Assembly: GCA_030248195.1 (NCBI GenBank)
Contig: JASAND010006591.1
Span: 1 to 64,000 of the forward strand
DNA: 64,000 nucleotides
Direction of reading: 5' to 3'
Source of the DNA: Trissonchulus latispiculum
Lineage: Eukaryota > Nematoda > Enoplea > Enoplida > Ironidae
Numbering within the stretch: position 1 is the stretch's first letter; each line of letters starts with the position of its first letter. Below are positions 22,825 to 35,320 of the stretch, in pieces. The position numbers and the translations under genes are program-made. The notes below the pieces were generated by a model. That model searched no databases. It was not told where the DNA came from and saw only the letters and a program-made list of their open reading frames with translations.

Positions 22825-25800
22825 GTATAGGTTCTCTTTTGAAGTGTGTGGGATTGGAAGTGTTTTCAATGACAAGTATAAATAAATACGTCAATAGTCA
22901 AAGTTTTTGAGTTGTTTTTCATTCCTTAATAATACATTGCATTTGCATTCTTAGTATATATACGTATATGTGCTTGCTGTGTAAGAATGGGATTTCCATT
23001 GTGTTGTAGACGATGCTTTAAGTTTAGTTTTAGTAATCAAATTTGTAATATTTTTAGTATAACGATGTTTTGTGTTAGAAATTCTCAACCTCTTATTCAT
23101 ACCTCTCGATAGGATCTTAATTATTTAAGACACTGACCAATTGAATAGAAAAAGGCTTGGGAAGTATTTAATTTTTGAAGGATTGCATTTTAAAAGTCTA
23201 TATATAGATAAGATTTTCAGATTTTCAGCTCTGGCTCCAGATTTCCCTTTGCTGAAATTTCACGGGATGGGATACATACGTATCCTCTTTTTTCATATGA
23301 CAAACACAATATATTGAAGCATATGGAAAACTCCTATGTACTTATTTTTATATAAATTCATTATTTTTCAAGAAAGAAGACCGTTATCGCTTTGATGTTT
23401 AACTTTTCATCGAGTCTAAAATCTAGGAGACACCGTGATACTTTTCTGACGTTGTCTGTGATTTTTGTTGCTTTGTTTAGATTTTTTACATCACAGTCAT
23501 CCGGGTACTTTGCTCCTGGCGGCTTCTGTAGCTCTAATGCTGGTTCTTCATCTTTTGGAAGTGGCCGCGGCAGAGGGCTTCTGGAAAGACCGGAACCTTT
23601 GCTGCAGGCGGGTCCGGGTGGTCCTGGCGGCCCGGTTCCATCCTTTGGTCCAGGGCCTGGACCTTACCCCAGCGGTTCCGGCCTGCCGCCTTTGGACGAG
23701 CTGACCCATCCTAGTCGGGTGGTGGGCCGGTCCTGTCCCAAGTGTGATTTTCTAAAATTTGAGTGGGAGTCGAATTTTCAGAAACGTGTGGCCAAGCATA
23801 CGAAGGTGCATGGGCAGCCGCAGTATCTCTACAGCATCATCGATAGGACCGTCTTTCTGTGAGTTGTGCTTTATTTCTTCAAAGATTTGTGTTTTTGACT
23901 GTTCCAGGATTCGGATTTTTTCTTTTCTGTATTGGCTCTTGGATGTGTGCAAGGTCATAATATGGCTATCAGATTTTATAATTCAATTTGGCCAGTTTGG
24001 ACACGGAAAACGGATTTTTTGACTCACTGATCACATATCTCTGGGATCATAAAATATAAGGGTATCTATAGGCGTAGATAAGGGGGACAGCCTGGCGGGC
24101 GCCCCCCGAAGCCCATTTTGCTAGCAGAAAACGTTTTAAGCTCGCACTCAGCGCGAGTCAACATATTGCACCAGTTTTTTCTGGAAAAGTAGTCTAAAAT
24201 ATAGGTTTTCAATCCTTTAATTTTTCAAAGAATCGCTAGCTCTAAGCCAAACTAGAAAAAATTTTGTGGGACAGTTACCGGAAAAGTTACCTCTCATTGT
24301 CATTACAGCAAGAAACGGCATTCTTGTCTAAAATATCAAAAATGCTCAACTTCTGGGTGTTCAAAAGTTTAAAAAATCAACAAGTTAAGTATTTGCAACT
24401 TTAGTATTAATGAAAGAAGAATTCGAAGAAGAAGAAGAAGAATCTTAGTACTAAAGCTTGATTCTTGAGCAATTTGAGCTCTCCTCCCTCGCTTCCCCCT
24501 TGACTATTTCTATAATTGTTTAATTTTTCTCCTTTCAGAAGTCAACTGCAGAACGGCTGCTACGCCGAGGTTGGCTATCTCTGTCTGACTTGTGGTGAAA
24601 TTTTTGAGACGGTCTCCGTCCTGAAAAAGCACCAGGTCACAACCGAAGGTCGTCACAGACAATCACTTGCATTGATCAGAGCCCAGCCAGTCTTCCAAAA
24701 TGGTTGCTCTGAAGGAAGAGAAGAGGTCAAGAAGGAGCCTCTTGGAATTCAGGAAAAGGCTGGTGGAGGAGTAAAGCGGAAGCCTACCCACGGAAAAGTC
24801 GTCGAGGGACCGGCTCCCAAGAAAATGGTTGACCCCCGAGTCGAGAAAATGGAAGCTGAGAAGAAGGCTAATTTGACCATCAGAGAGACAGGTGGCCAGC
24901 AAAAGAAAGCTGAGAAGAAAGTGAAGAAGAAAGAAAATAAAGCTGATTTGCGTCCCAGGGAGAGGCGTGACACTAAACGTCGACAGCAGCTGGTTCAGGA
25001 GCTGGGTCCTGGATTTGAGGTTTTTCTGGAAGCCATGCCGAACGATGCTTGGTGGAAGGAGAAAAAGTAGGCATGGCTTCTATGCTACTACAGTGCAGAT
25101 CAAGTCAAACTGCAATCTACGCGAAGTCCCAAATCTGGCGAAATGCCGCTAAAACTTAGCAAATTTCTGCGAAAATGCCGCGAAATTTTTTCTGCTCCGG
25201 TTTTCGCATAGATTGTGTTCTACGTGAGCTGTAGCGTATACATTGTTTTAAAGAGATGTTGTCTGGGGGGGGTCCCGGGCCCTATTGTGAATTTTTTATG
25301 AAATGAGACAAATTAGTATTCATGGTGAAACAGATGAGTTCTCAAAAATGTCTGGATTTATATAGGCTAAAAATGGAAATTTTCAGGTAAATATGTTTTC
25401 GGCCCAGTCAGAAATATGAAGTAAATGCGGGTGGATCAACGAAGGAAAAGGCATTAGTCATAGAAAACTAAAGAAAAATGGCTGCCTACAGTCACTAGGC
25501 AAAGTCTTAGTCCGAAACAGGAGAGACTCGATGTGCGCTGTGAGTGCTCTGCTCTTACCCAGAGACAGTTAGTCTCTGGAGCTCCAGCCTGGTTGTCCAA
25601 GAGGACTGTCGCTCTGACATTTATGTTCTATTGTTTGTGATTTCAGACCTTTGATTGAATCCAAGAAGACGGAACTGATCGACAAATTTGTGTATCGCTT
25701 TCACTGTTTCTTCAGCGCCCGTCTTACAGACATTTTCTCGGCCTATTGCCACGCCTACCAAAAGGATCATTTATTTCCAGAGGAGCTGCTACCCCTGCTA

Positions 25801-28800
25801 GAGGAAGCCAAGGTCCTCCCGAAAGATGAGCAAATCATCATATCATTTTAGTGAGAAATTTAGACACTGACTTTGTATCTGTGTAGAGATAGGACAGTAA
25901 ATGATAATCAAAACATGGTGGATGTGGTAGCGGAATAAGGTTGGTCTGTAATCTGGGTACCCACGTTTTGGTTATCTGTCTATAGAGTTAGGTATGTTCT
26001 AAATTGCTGGAGCGATGATTATATGACTGGCATACGCATAATAATGCTTAGATTTTTCCCAACCAAGCCGTTTGTGCCTATTTTACTTGTTAATGACGTT
26101 AATTAACACAGAAATTCCCCTTTGTTGGACAGGATGCGAACAGAGAATTCCTGTTGTATATACATACCTATTTTACGCAAACATTTCTAAACTTTCAAAC
26201 ACTGACTAAGATGACTGACTGCACAAGATCTACTTTCTGTCATACTTTCTGTCATTGGTAAATCGCAAAAACATCATTTTCGGCATATCCACGAAAGCAG
26301 TGGCACTGTCCTTATCCTACATGAAACCGACTCGCATTAAGGGTAATTTTTGCTTTTTATTATATACGTATATATATACTTTTTGTTGTCCTGGGTTTAG
26401 CATTGACAAGTTCGGAGCCGCTGGGTTTTCCGGAATGGCGAAGACCAAAGAAATGCCGGCGCCACATCTCAACTGTCCTGACTGCGATGCGTCTGTTCTC
26501 GCAAAGGATATTGTCAAGTCGGATACGTTCAAGTGCAACTGCGAGCCTGTTACATGTGAAAAGTATGTATTGTTCCTGGGCTTATTCTAGGAAATTTTTC
26601 TTAAGGAGCGAGTCATCGGGGGGGGGGGGGAATTTGTCAAAATTTTTCTAAAAACATGCTAGAAATTGCGCTATTTTTATAGGAATAGCCGAAAAATAAG
26701 CGGATTTAGTGCTTGAATAGGCAAAACTCGATTAAAAATCTCCGGCGAAGTCGGAAAATGTTTGAAAATTTGACCTTCTGAGCGATTTTTTCAGGGCAAA
26801 AGTTGGTACCAAAAGGGACACCCATTTTTCTTGGGGAGAAACGATTTTTAGGGGGGGGAGGGTGTTTATGGGGGGGCCCGCCCCACCCCAGTAGAATAAG
26901 CTCAGAGATATTGTACCTACTAATCTACGAAATATATATATGTATGGTGCATACTGTTTCTTTGACTTGTTGCCTTAAATGATGAAGGAACTATCATTAC
27001 GTAGTCGTCGTTAGCTGGCCCAGGTAGTTTTTTTGGGATTTGGGGAAGGAGTTGCCTTACTCTCTCTACTGAAAGCTTTCAACATAATGAACACTAACTA
27101 GTGCACTCTTTTAGATTTCTGTAGAAATTAAAGGCGTTTTTGTAGTTTTTTTAGAAATGTGCTCCTTCCTGTGTGGTCAGTCATAGCGGAGCTTTCTGTA
27201 CTTAAGCAACTTTCGTATTTTCTATAGGAGTCTCAAGTAGTTAAACTCAGGTTTCCTTTAGCAAATACTAAAGAACCGTTTTTTCTACTTTTTCGGTAAA
27301 TGAAATGCTCAACTTGAATTTTTACAAGTCAAACCACTGGCGGGTCCAGGATTTAGTGACGGGGTGGCAGTAAATTTTCTCGGGGGGATCTGGGGGCGAA
27401 GCTCCCAGAATTTGAAGATTTTGTTTTTGCAATAAAATCGGTCTTTGGATCTTTAATTCTTTTTATTTTTAAGAAATGCGAAAATTTTTAAAAAACTACA
27501 TATTTTTAGGCAAAAATAGTAGTTTTCACCGAAAAATCGGATGCATTTCAAGCTTTGCGCCATAAATGCAATTAATATGCCGGTACAAATCACCTTAGAA
27601 TCGCAACCGGGGAGGGCCCCCACCCCCCCCCCCCTGGATCCGCACCTGAGTCAAACCTATAATTTTCACAGGAATGACCTATATTCTTGACAAGGGAGGG
27701 AGTAGGCGGCCGTTCCCAAAATGTTTCCGGTAGGATGCGGTCGTTGTAAAAATCAACCACCCATAGGGTGTTGATTGGCTGAAAATTTGAAAAATTCAAA
27801 ATGTTTTTGTCTTCAAAAACTACTATCACTGTCTCCTTGATATACTCTGTTTGCATTATCAGCAGCGTATCGAGTTATATAACCTGTAGAGTAAACCTAT
27901 AAAGCAGTAGTAGAGACTACAGATTTATTGTAGCAAGCAGTACTAGTATAACTTGCAGTCCATATACCAATGTGTTCCGAGTGAAAACTAACAACAATGT
28001 CCTGTAAAATTTACAAGACATAAAATTATAACCTGTATTTTCTACAGAACCGTTTGTATTTATTATAAACAAAAGCGATTCCTGTTGTAGTTTCTACAGT
28101 AACTTCTCTAACAGTGTCTGTCTATACATGCTGCGTCGGAGAAATACTTCGCTATTATAGAAAGTCGTATTATAATTTTTGGTTTTGCAGGTGCTCCTAC
28201 CAGATTCAGTCCCCGGCAATGCTTCGCGTACACCAGGCCCAGGAGCACGCTGACGCGCGTTTTATGGTACTGGAACGGCAGATGCAGACGTCGTTTGTGA
28301 ACTACCTGTGCGAACAGTGTCAGTCTATGCTACCCAATCAACGTGACTTCTGTGTTCATCACTTTTTGGGCTGTGATACGCCGTCCTCCCTGCAAACCCT
28401 CAGAACGAGTGTGGACGTTCGGTTGCCCTTTATCTCCCGAACAGAGCACTTCTGGAAGGAGCATGGATGTAGTCAGGTTTGAATTTTCTGTTATTTTTTC
28501 CTAATTGCTTTTTTGATGATTCCAGTTTTAACTGTCGGTATTTTGCTTGTAGGTAGGTATTTCTTTTTGGGAAATCCCAATATAACCCAGAGAGGCTAGT
28601 CCAGCTTTCCCACGCCCATCAGGAATACTACCACGGTCAGAGGGTTTTTGAAAGGATCCTTAGGAAAGGATTGGGCCCAAGGTACCGTGTACGGATGGAA
28701 CTATGGGTGGGACAGTACAGTCGACGATCAATTGGTTGAGTTCTTCCTTCTTTTCCCCGCAACTGGGACAAACAGGAGACTGTGCTATTCTGTTGCGGTG

Positions 28801-31800
28801 CCTGTACTGCGCCAGCAGAGTGCAGTGTCCTTTACTTCGAAGTTGGGCCTGTACAGTCTGATTCTTTCTGCTGAGGCCGATTTCCTCAGTATTTCTGGGG
28901 TAGTTTCTACCGTATATGTCAAAGAAAATCGGTAGCGCGCACTTCTTCTGCGTTGGATTTCTGGCAGTGGCGCTTATCGTTTTGACAGTTGTATAGTCCA
29001 TAGGACCAGGTGGGGGGTTAGAGGTCTGGTGGTGGCAGGTCGATTTGGCCACCTCTTCGGCGTTTTCATTTCCGGAGATACCGCCATGGGACGGTACCCA
29101 GTGGAAGGTAATGTGAGCGGTTTTGGAAGTGATTCGATCTGAGCTGATTCCAGATGTCGGTAATTATTCTGTGACCATTAACGTTGCACTAGCCCTGACT
29201 GTTCATCGCACATTTTTGTCTTTCTGTGCCACATTTCCAGGTTTGCAAACGTACGCGTAAATCTGTTTAAAATATGTACGTAATCTTTGACCAAATTTTT
29301 ATCAGCGTCCTACTACCCTTCTTATCGTAAGGTGTCTATATGCACGTTTTTCGTCGATGGAGGGGGGGGCCTGCATTTGTACATGGGTTCGTCTGTTTTA
29401 TTGTGTTGTTGGGTTGCCGCTTTTTTCACCAAAAAAGGCAACCCTTTCATCTGGGTAAAGTCCCGATATCATTTATCCTCGTTACCAGCCCCTGTCCCCC
29501 ATCTATCTCGTGATTGGCTTGACCGATTTGGCTAAAATTTTTCGTGTGAGTTGTGGGTGGGGCAACGTCCTCACGGACACGTAGGGGGCTCCTTCCGATA
29601 AGCTACGCAAGGGTGCTCGATACGGTGATGTTGCATATGGTCAAAATTGAAAATAGTCGAGACCGCCCAATATGGGTATCATTTGAAACACTGTCGTTGC
29701 GTAGAATAAAAGTTACAACGGGGCCAAAGCACCAAAATTTCAGTTACGGAGCTTCAAATGAATCAAAAATGGCCAAAATCGACCAAAACGGTCACAAAAT
29801 GAAACTTCCCAGAAAACGTGGTTAATATTATGGTATATACTCAACTAAAAGCTCTCGATGTGGAGAACACGACAAAGTGCACGGCGGATCACTCAAGTAC
29901 CTTTTTTGGGAGATATTGCTGTATATAAACGGAAAAAGCAGCACGGCAACCCATTTTCACTACTTCGCTACCTATAGTTCTTTTTTGTATTCTTTCATTT
30001 AGTTGTAGGTTGTCTATCAATGGGACAGGGATCAGCAGCGATCTCCGGTCCAGTGCAAACACTGTTCCTTTACGACCCAGCTGACCATAGACTTGCTGAC
30101 CCATGAACTGGCCCGCCACCCTGCCACCATTCCTAATCTCCTGAAATGCCCTCAGGGCGATGGAACCTTCATGAGTCTAAGCCCCCTGCTTATCCACTTT
30201 GGCAGTAAGCATCAGGGCAGACATCGTGGTCAGTGCTTTCCCCTAGATGGTTGCGTATTTCCGGACTGTAAGACGTGGAGAGCGGATAGTACGGTTGTCC
30301 ATACAAACGCTACTTCCTTTCAGAAGCATTTTGGTGAGGAAATTAAACACTTGCATTATTAAGGGGGCGGCTAAACGTTAGTTCAGATGCTATACAACGT
30401 ACCAGAGGCGCAGCCAGGGGGCATGCGGGGCATGCGGCCGCATGCCCCGTCAGGATTTGGAGTGGAGGTATCAAAAGTTAATTTTCATCAAAGCAGAGCA
30501 AGAAGAAAACAATTTTGCGTCGTCGGCGCTAATTAAATTTGAATTATATATACGTAACTGCAAAAAAGTAATATACAAAAACTTCTAAAGTATATACATG
30601 CCAGCGTATATATGTTTTACGTGTTAACGTCAAGAAAATGAAGTAAACGCTGGCCAGCAGGCGGATCCACGAAGGATACAAGGCATTAATCATAAAGAAA
30701 TAATGAAAAACGCCTGCCTGCAGTCACTAAGGCCGTAGCCTTAGTCCGAACAGGAGAGAGCCAATGGATCTCTCCTGTTTGGACTAAGGCTACGGCCTTA
30801 GTGACTGCAGGCAGGCGTTTTTCATTATTTCTTTTTGTTTTACGTGTTAAGGTGGTGGTATCCTTTTGTGCAGTGCTGTTGTGATTTTTTGAAACGCTGT
30901 AACTTTCGCAATTTTTGGAGCTGAAAAGAGCTTTATACATCGTTTTAAAGCTTATAATCTGTACATTCACATGAACTTATGAAACTATTAAAATTAGCAA
31001 AAAAATATCAATTTTCTTACATACTGACATCTGACAGGCTGAATATAGACCAAAAAATTTTTTGAACATCGATTTCTGAAAAGTGTAGAAACAGCCGAAA
31101 TTTCTATTTGTGCCTTGATATGAAAGACATGTGGGCCGAGGGATTTTTCTTGGATTTGGCTCAAAACGTCACAATACTCCAGGAAATCCAGCGAATGTGC
31201 CGTGACACGAAATTTCGCAACTTTGTGTTCAGTTTTCTCGCAACTGGAGACGTTTCAGCTCAAACCAAGAAAAATGTCCTTCCGCAATAGGGCGAATTTT
31301 CATCCAGCCAAAAGTCATGCGAATGAATGCATTGGGTAGTTTTTGAGAAATCGATGTTTAAAACAAAATAATCGTAGTTTTTCCAAAATGGTCTTTCGGT
31401 CAAATCTCTAGCTTAAAGCATTGACTATGTACCTGCTAATAGCCATTAATTAAATGTGCAATCAGACCGTATATATATATATATCGATTCAGTATGAGGA
31501 AGATAAAATTGTCTGTAAGATTTGACAATTTTGAAAAACTGATTTTCTCGAAAATGACCATTTTTTGACCCCAAAAAGTCGTTTATGGCTTATAATGACT
31601 TAACCAGTAGAGAATGCTCAAAGGTTGTAAAATCAAAAATGTTCATTTTGGCGCCCTCTTTCCAGCCATAACAACCAATCCGGTGTGGCGACTACGACTA
31701 CGACTGATAGAATAATGGCAAAAATCAAAATTTCAAAAAAAATTTCAAAAATCAAAATTGGAGCCTGTAAGGTCAAATTTGCACCAGCACTTTAAACACA

Positions 31801-33672
31801 AACAAAGGAGATTTTCAAAAGCCAATTTAAAAAGGATTTTTGTAAAAAGATTGGAATTTTTTATGTATATACTAGTGATGTGCGCTGAAACATTTGCCCG
31901 CTCCGGAGCTCCGGTCGGAGCGGGCTGTCGGAGCACCGGAGCTCCGACTGTTTGTGGAGGTTAAAATTGTAAAAATTTTATTTTAAACTAAGCAAATTAT
32001 TTTTCTACTGAAAAGCACGTCTACTGACTGTTTACTTTTGTCGCTTCATACTTTTATGTTCTGAATCTGCTTCCTTTGATAAACATTTATTCTATGCATT
32101 TGCTAACCTGTATTTTTGGTCTGAAATGAGTTCACACTTTGACAACTATTCACAGAATTTGGGGCTGTTTCATTATGCATTACGTATGTTGCGTTCGCAA
32201 AAAAGCCACTTTTAGTTTACTGCCGTTTAGTTCTGTTTCATTCTTTCAAGATTTGCTAAGTTTAAGTTTTATAGATTAGGACTCCATAAAATTCGTTAAA
32301 GAAATTCGTTAAGAATTTCGTCATAAATTAAATTTGTCAAATCCATAATGAATTATGCCAAGTTAAATTCAGACCAAATTTGCATTTATCCACTGTTGAA
32401 CTTTTAAAAAGTATGTAATCAATCATAAAATAAATTTGAATAAGGAGAAATTATATCTAAAAAATATTAGAAAAAATGGGTGAGATGAAAGCAAAGAAAA
32501 CATTTGTAGAGATTGAAAGTTTACGTAGAAGCATAGATTTTATCGGAAGAGGGAATAATCGATGGATTAATTAATTGCAATTATAATTAAAAACGTTGTA
32601 TGGGAACAATTCTTAGAGGTCGTAGTTTAGAATTATATTTGAATTTTAACTTTTATGATCTGGACATGTTGGAAAAATTGTCTCCAGAAAACGAATTAAA
32701 CGCAGTTTTGAGAAAGCAGAAAAGTTATTAAAAATAATACGAGCTCTAATTTATTGTTCTTACGCACTGTTCGTGAGACTACAGCAAGAGATCATAAAAA
32801 CTCTTCGAATATTTCATTATTACCCAAACTTATGAACAACAAACAGGCATCAAAGCTTGAAAATGGCTGCTCCGGGTACCCGGAGCTCCGGAGCTCCGGG
32901 GCACCGAAAATCGGAGCTCCGCTCCGGAGCTCCGGCGCACATCACTAGTATATACATCCACTAAACACAACCAGCTCATTCGAATGGAACAACAATCCAA
33001 AATTGTTCTGGCACACTTCAAGCAATAAGCAGTAGGGCAAGGTTTCCCCCGCATTGTTTTTAATCGCGGTTTGGTCGTACTTTATCTCACCAACTGTAAG
33101 TGCTAAGGAGATATTTTTGGCTCATTTTGAAGCTCGTCGGAATGCCTCATGATATGCAGTTATCGCTTTTGATTTTCCATTTGTCGCTTAGCAAAAGTTT
33201 CATTCAAGAAACGGAAATTTATAAAAAATCGCTATAGAAAAACAAAGCATGCGCGAAACTGTGAAAAATCAGGGATAATAATCGCAAACAATTTCAAGAA
33301 TTGATCGGCCAACAATCGCAGGCGCAAAAATGTTTAGTTGTTCTGTTGTAGTTGTTTTCTGGTTGGGGGTTCACTAAAAATCAAAATCCCGGGGGAGTCG
33401 GACGAAAAGGGGGATTCAAACTCCCAACCCCCCTCCTTGGATACGCCATGTCCGCATGCCCCGTCACAAAGACCTGGCTGCGCCACTGCAACGTACATAC
33501 AACTTATAGGTCTCTAGAATTGTGAACACTGAAGGAATTCTGCCCGCGCATTAACGTTTAAGGCATTGTCATTTAATTAAGCGTTTAGCACTGCTTTCAA
33601 GTTGGATAAAGGGGCAAAACGGCAGAAAGCCACCGTTTGAAGATTAGCAATCTATACACAGAATATGTACAT

Positions 33673-33712
<40 letters not shown>

Positions 33713-35279
33713 TAGGGGTCGCGGCAGCGACCCCTCTAATATGTGTCAAAAGTCCCTGGAGACACCGTAAAATAAGCTGCGCAGAGGCTGCGCAAAATCC
33801 TGCGCAGATCCTGCGCAGATTTCATGCGCAAATTGTAGAGCACATCGAGTTTAGTATGTGTGCGAAGTTTCAGCCCCGTATCACTTTCCGTTAAAAAGTT
33901 GTGCCCCGGACCGGTTATTGCGGCGATGTTTTTTTTCCGGTTTCTCCTATTTAATGGTCGTATTGTCCTGACTTTCCGCCTCTTTCACGTAATCTGCAGC
34001 GGAGGCCGGACCTAAAGAGGTATAGGGTCTGGTAGTACCCCATGCGCCATTTAAGAATCGCTACTTTTTTTGCGCCGCAGGTGCGCCACAGCGCCGCAGC
34101 GGCGCCGCAAAGTCGGCTCAGAGCGAAAAGTGACCATTTTTGTGGTCGCTGCGCAGCTCGAACGTTAAGAGCTGGAGCCGATTTCTTTTTATATTCAGAA
34201 ACTACATATATTGAACTAACTAAATAGCTAAGTCTCGTTTCTCTATCGCTTCCCATGCGACCACAGTGGCCGGTCAAAAATGGTGAAAATTCGAAAAATG
34301 AAAAATCGAAATTTCTCGCTGTGTATTCAACTTAGAAAGCTCAATTCTTTCATACAAAGGTTTTCTGGCACGGCGAATTGATTCCCGTAAGCAGTTTTGC
34401 CGTCGACCCCACCCATATTGCTGGGCTGGTTCCACTTTGCTGTCGGGAGGGTCAAGTCGGTACCGACTTCCAAGAACACCATATAGGACTGTGCATAGCC
34501 TCTCAAAACTTTGTCCATAGGGGTTTTCTGGTGCGCCCAGCTCATTTCCGGAGTCCGTTTTGCCGTCCGACCCACCCATTTTGCTGGACTGGCTCCACTT
34601 TGCCGTTTGAAGGGTAAATCGGGTAGGGGGTCAAGTGGTCAAAAATAAGATTTTTCAAAAGTGGTCAAATTTGGTACCAAATGAAAGCGCTAAGTGAGCT
34701 GAACAACTTTTGTCATAGAATTGCATGCTCAAAGTGGCTGTAGAGTGCTGTGGTAGGGTGGGGGTGGGGACTTAGGCGATTTTCGGTCAAAACTAAAATT
34801 TTTCAAAAGTGGTCAAATTTGGTACCAAATGAAAGCCCGCATCGAACTGAGCAACTTTTGTCATAGAAGTGCGTACCTAAAGTGGCTGTAGAGGGCTGTG
34901 GTGGGGTGGGGTGGGGACTTAGGCGATTTTGGGTAAAAAATTAAAATTTTCAAAAGTGGTCAAATTTGGTACCAAATGAAAGCCCGCATCGAACTGAGCA
35001 ATTTTTGTCATAGAAGTGCGTACCTAAAGTGGCTGTAGAGGCCTGTGGTGGGGTGGGCTGGGGACTTAGGCGTTTTTGGGTCAAAAATTAAAATTTTCAA
35101 AAGTGGTCAAATTTCGAGTCAAATGAAGGCCCGCATCGAACTGAACAACTTTCGCCATAGAACCACCCACCCAAACTTGCTGTGTCGGATTTATATACTT
35201 TCTTTCTCAACCGGATTAAACGACAGACATAGGCCCAACACACATATTATCCCCTTTTGTGCGGAGCATTTTTGTTACT

Positions 35280-35320
<41 letters not shown>

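Larger units (their letters stand above)
30403..33488. mobile_element. 3.1-kb hAT-like element with perfect 8-bp target duplication
   Basis: Termini CAGAGGCGCAGCCAGG and CCTGGCTGCGCCACTG are flanked by CAACGTAC on both sides (30395-30402, 33489-33496). Subterminal GCATGCCCCGTCA is shared by both ends. No transposase frame was found. It contains a 141-bp hairpin (30694-30834) and a nested hAT-like element (31873-32947). It lies 69 bp after exon 7 of the zinc-finger gene. Confidence 0.85.

Noticed and set aside
22479..22910. 143-codon open frame on the plus strand and 127-codon frame on the minus strand over exon 1
   Set aside because: Alternative frames of the same G+C-rich exon; the frame starting at 22385 joins exon 2 in phase and matches its composition.
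34378..34617. Open frames across 34274-34617 on both strands
   Set aside because: They lie in the satellite-like units of the composite element and recur in the inverted copy at 54836-55184.
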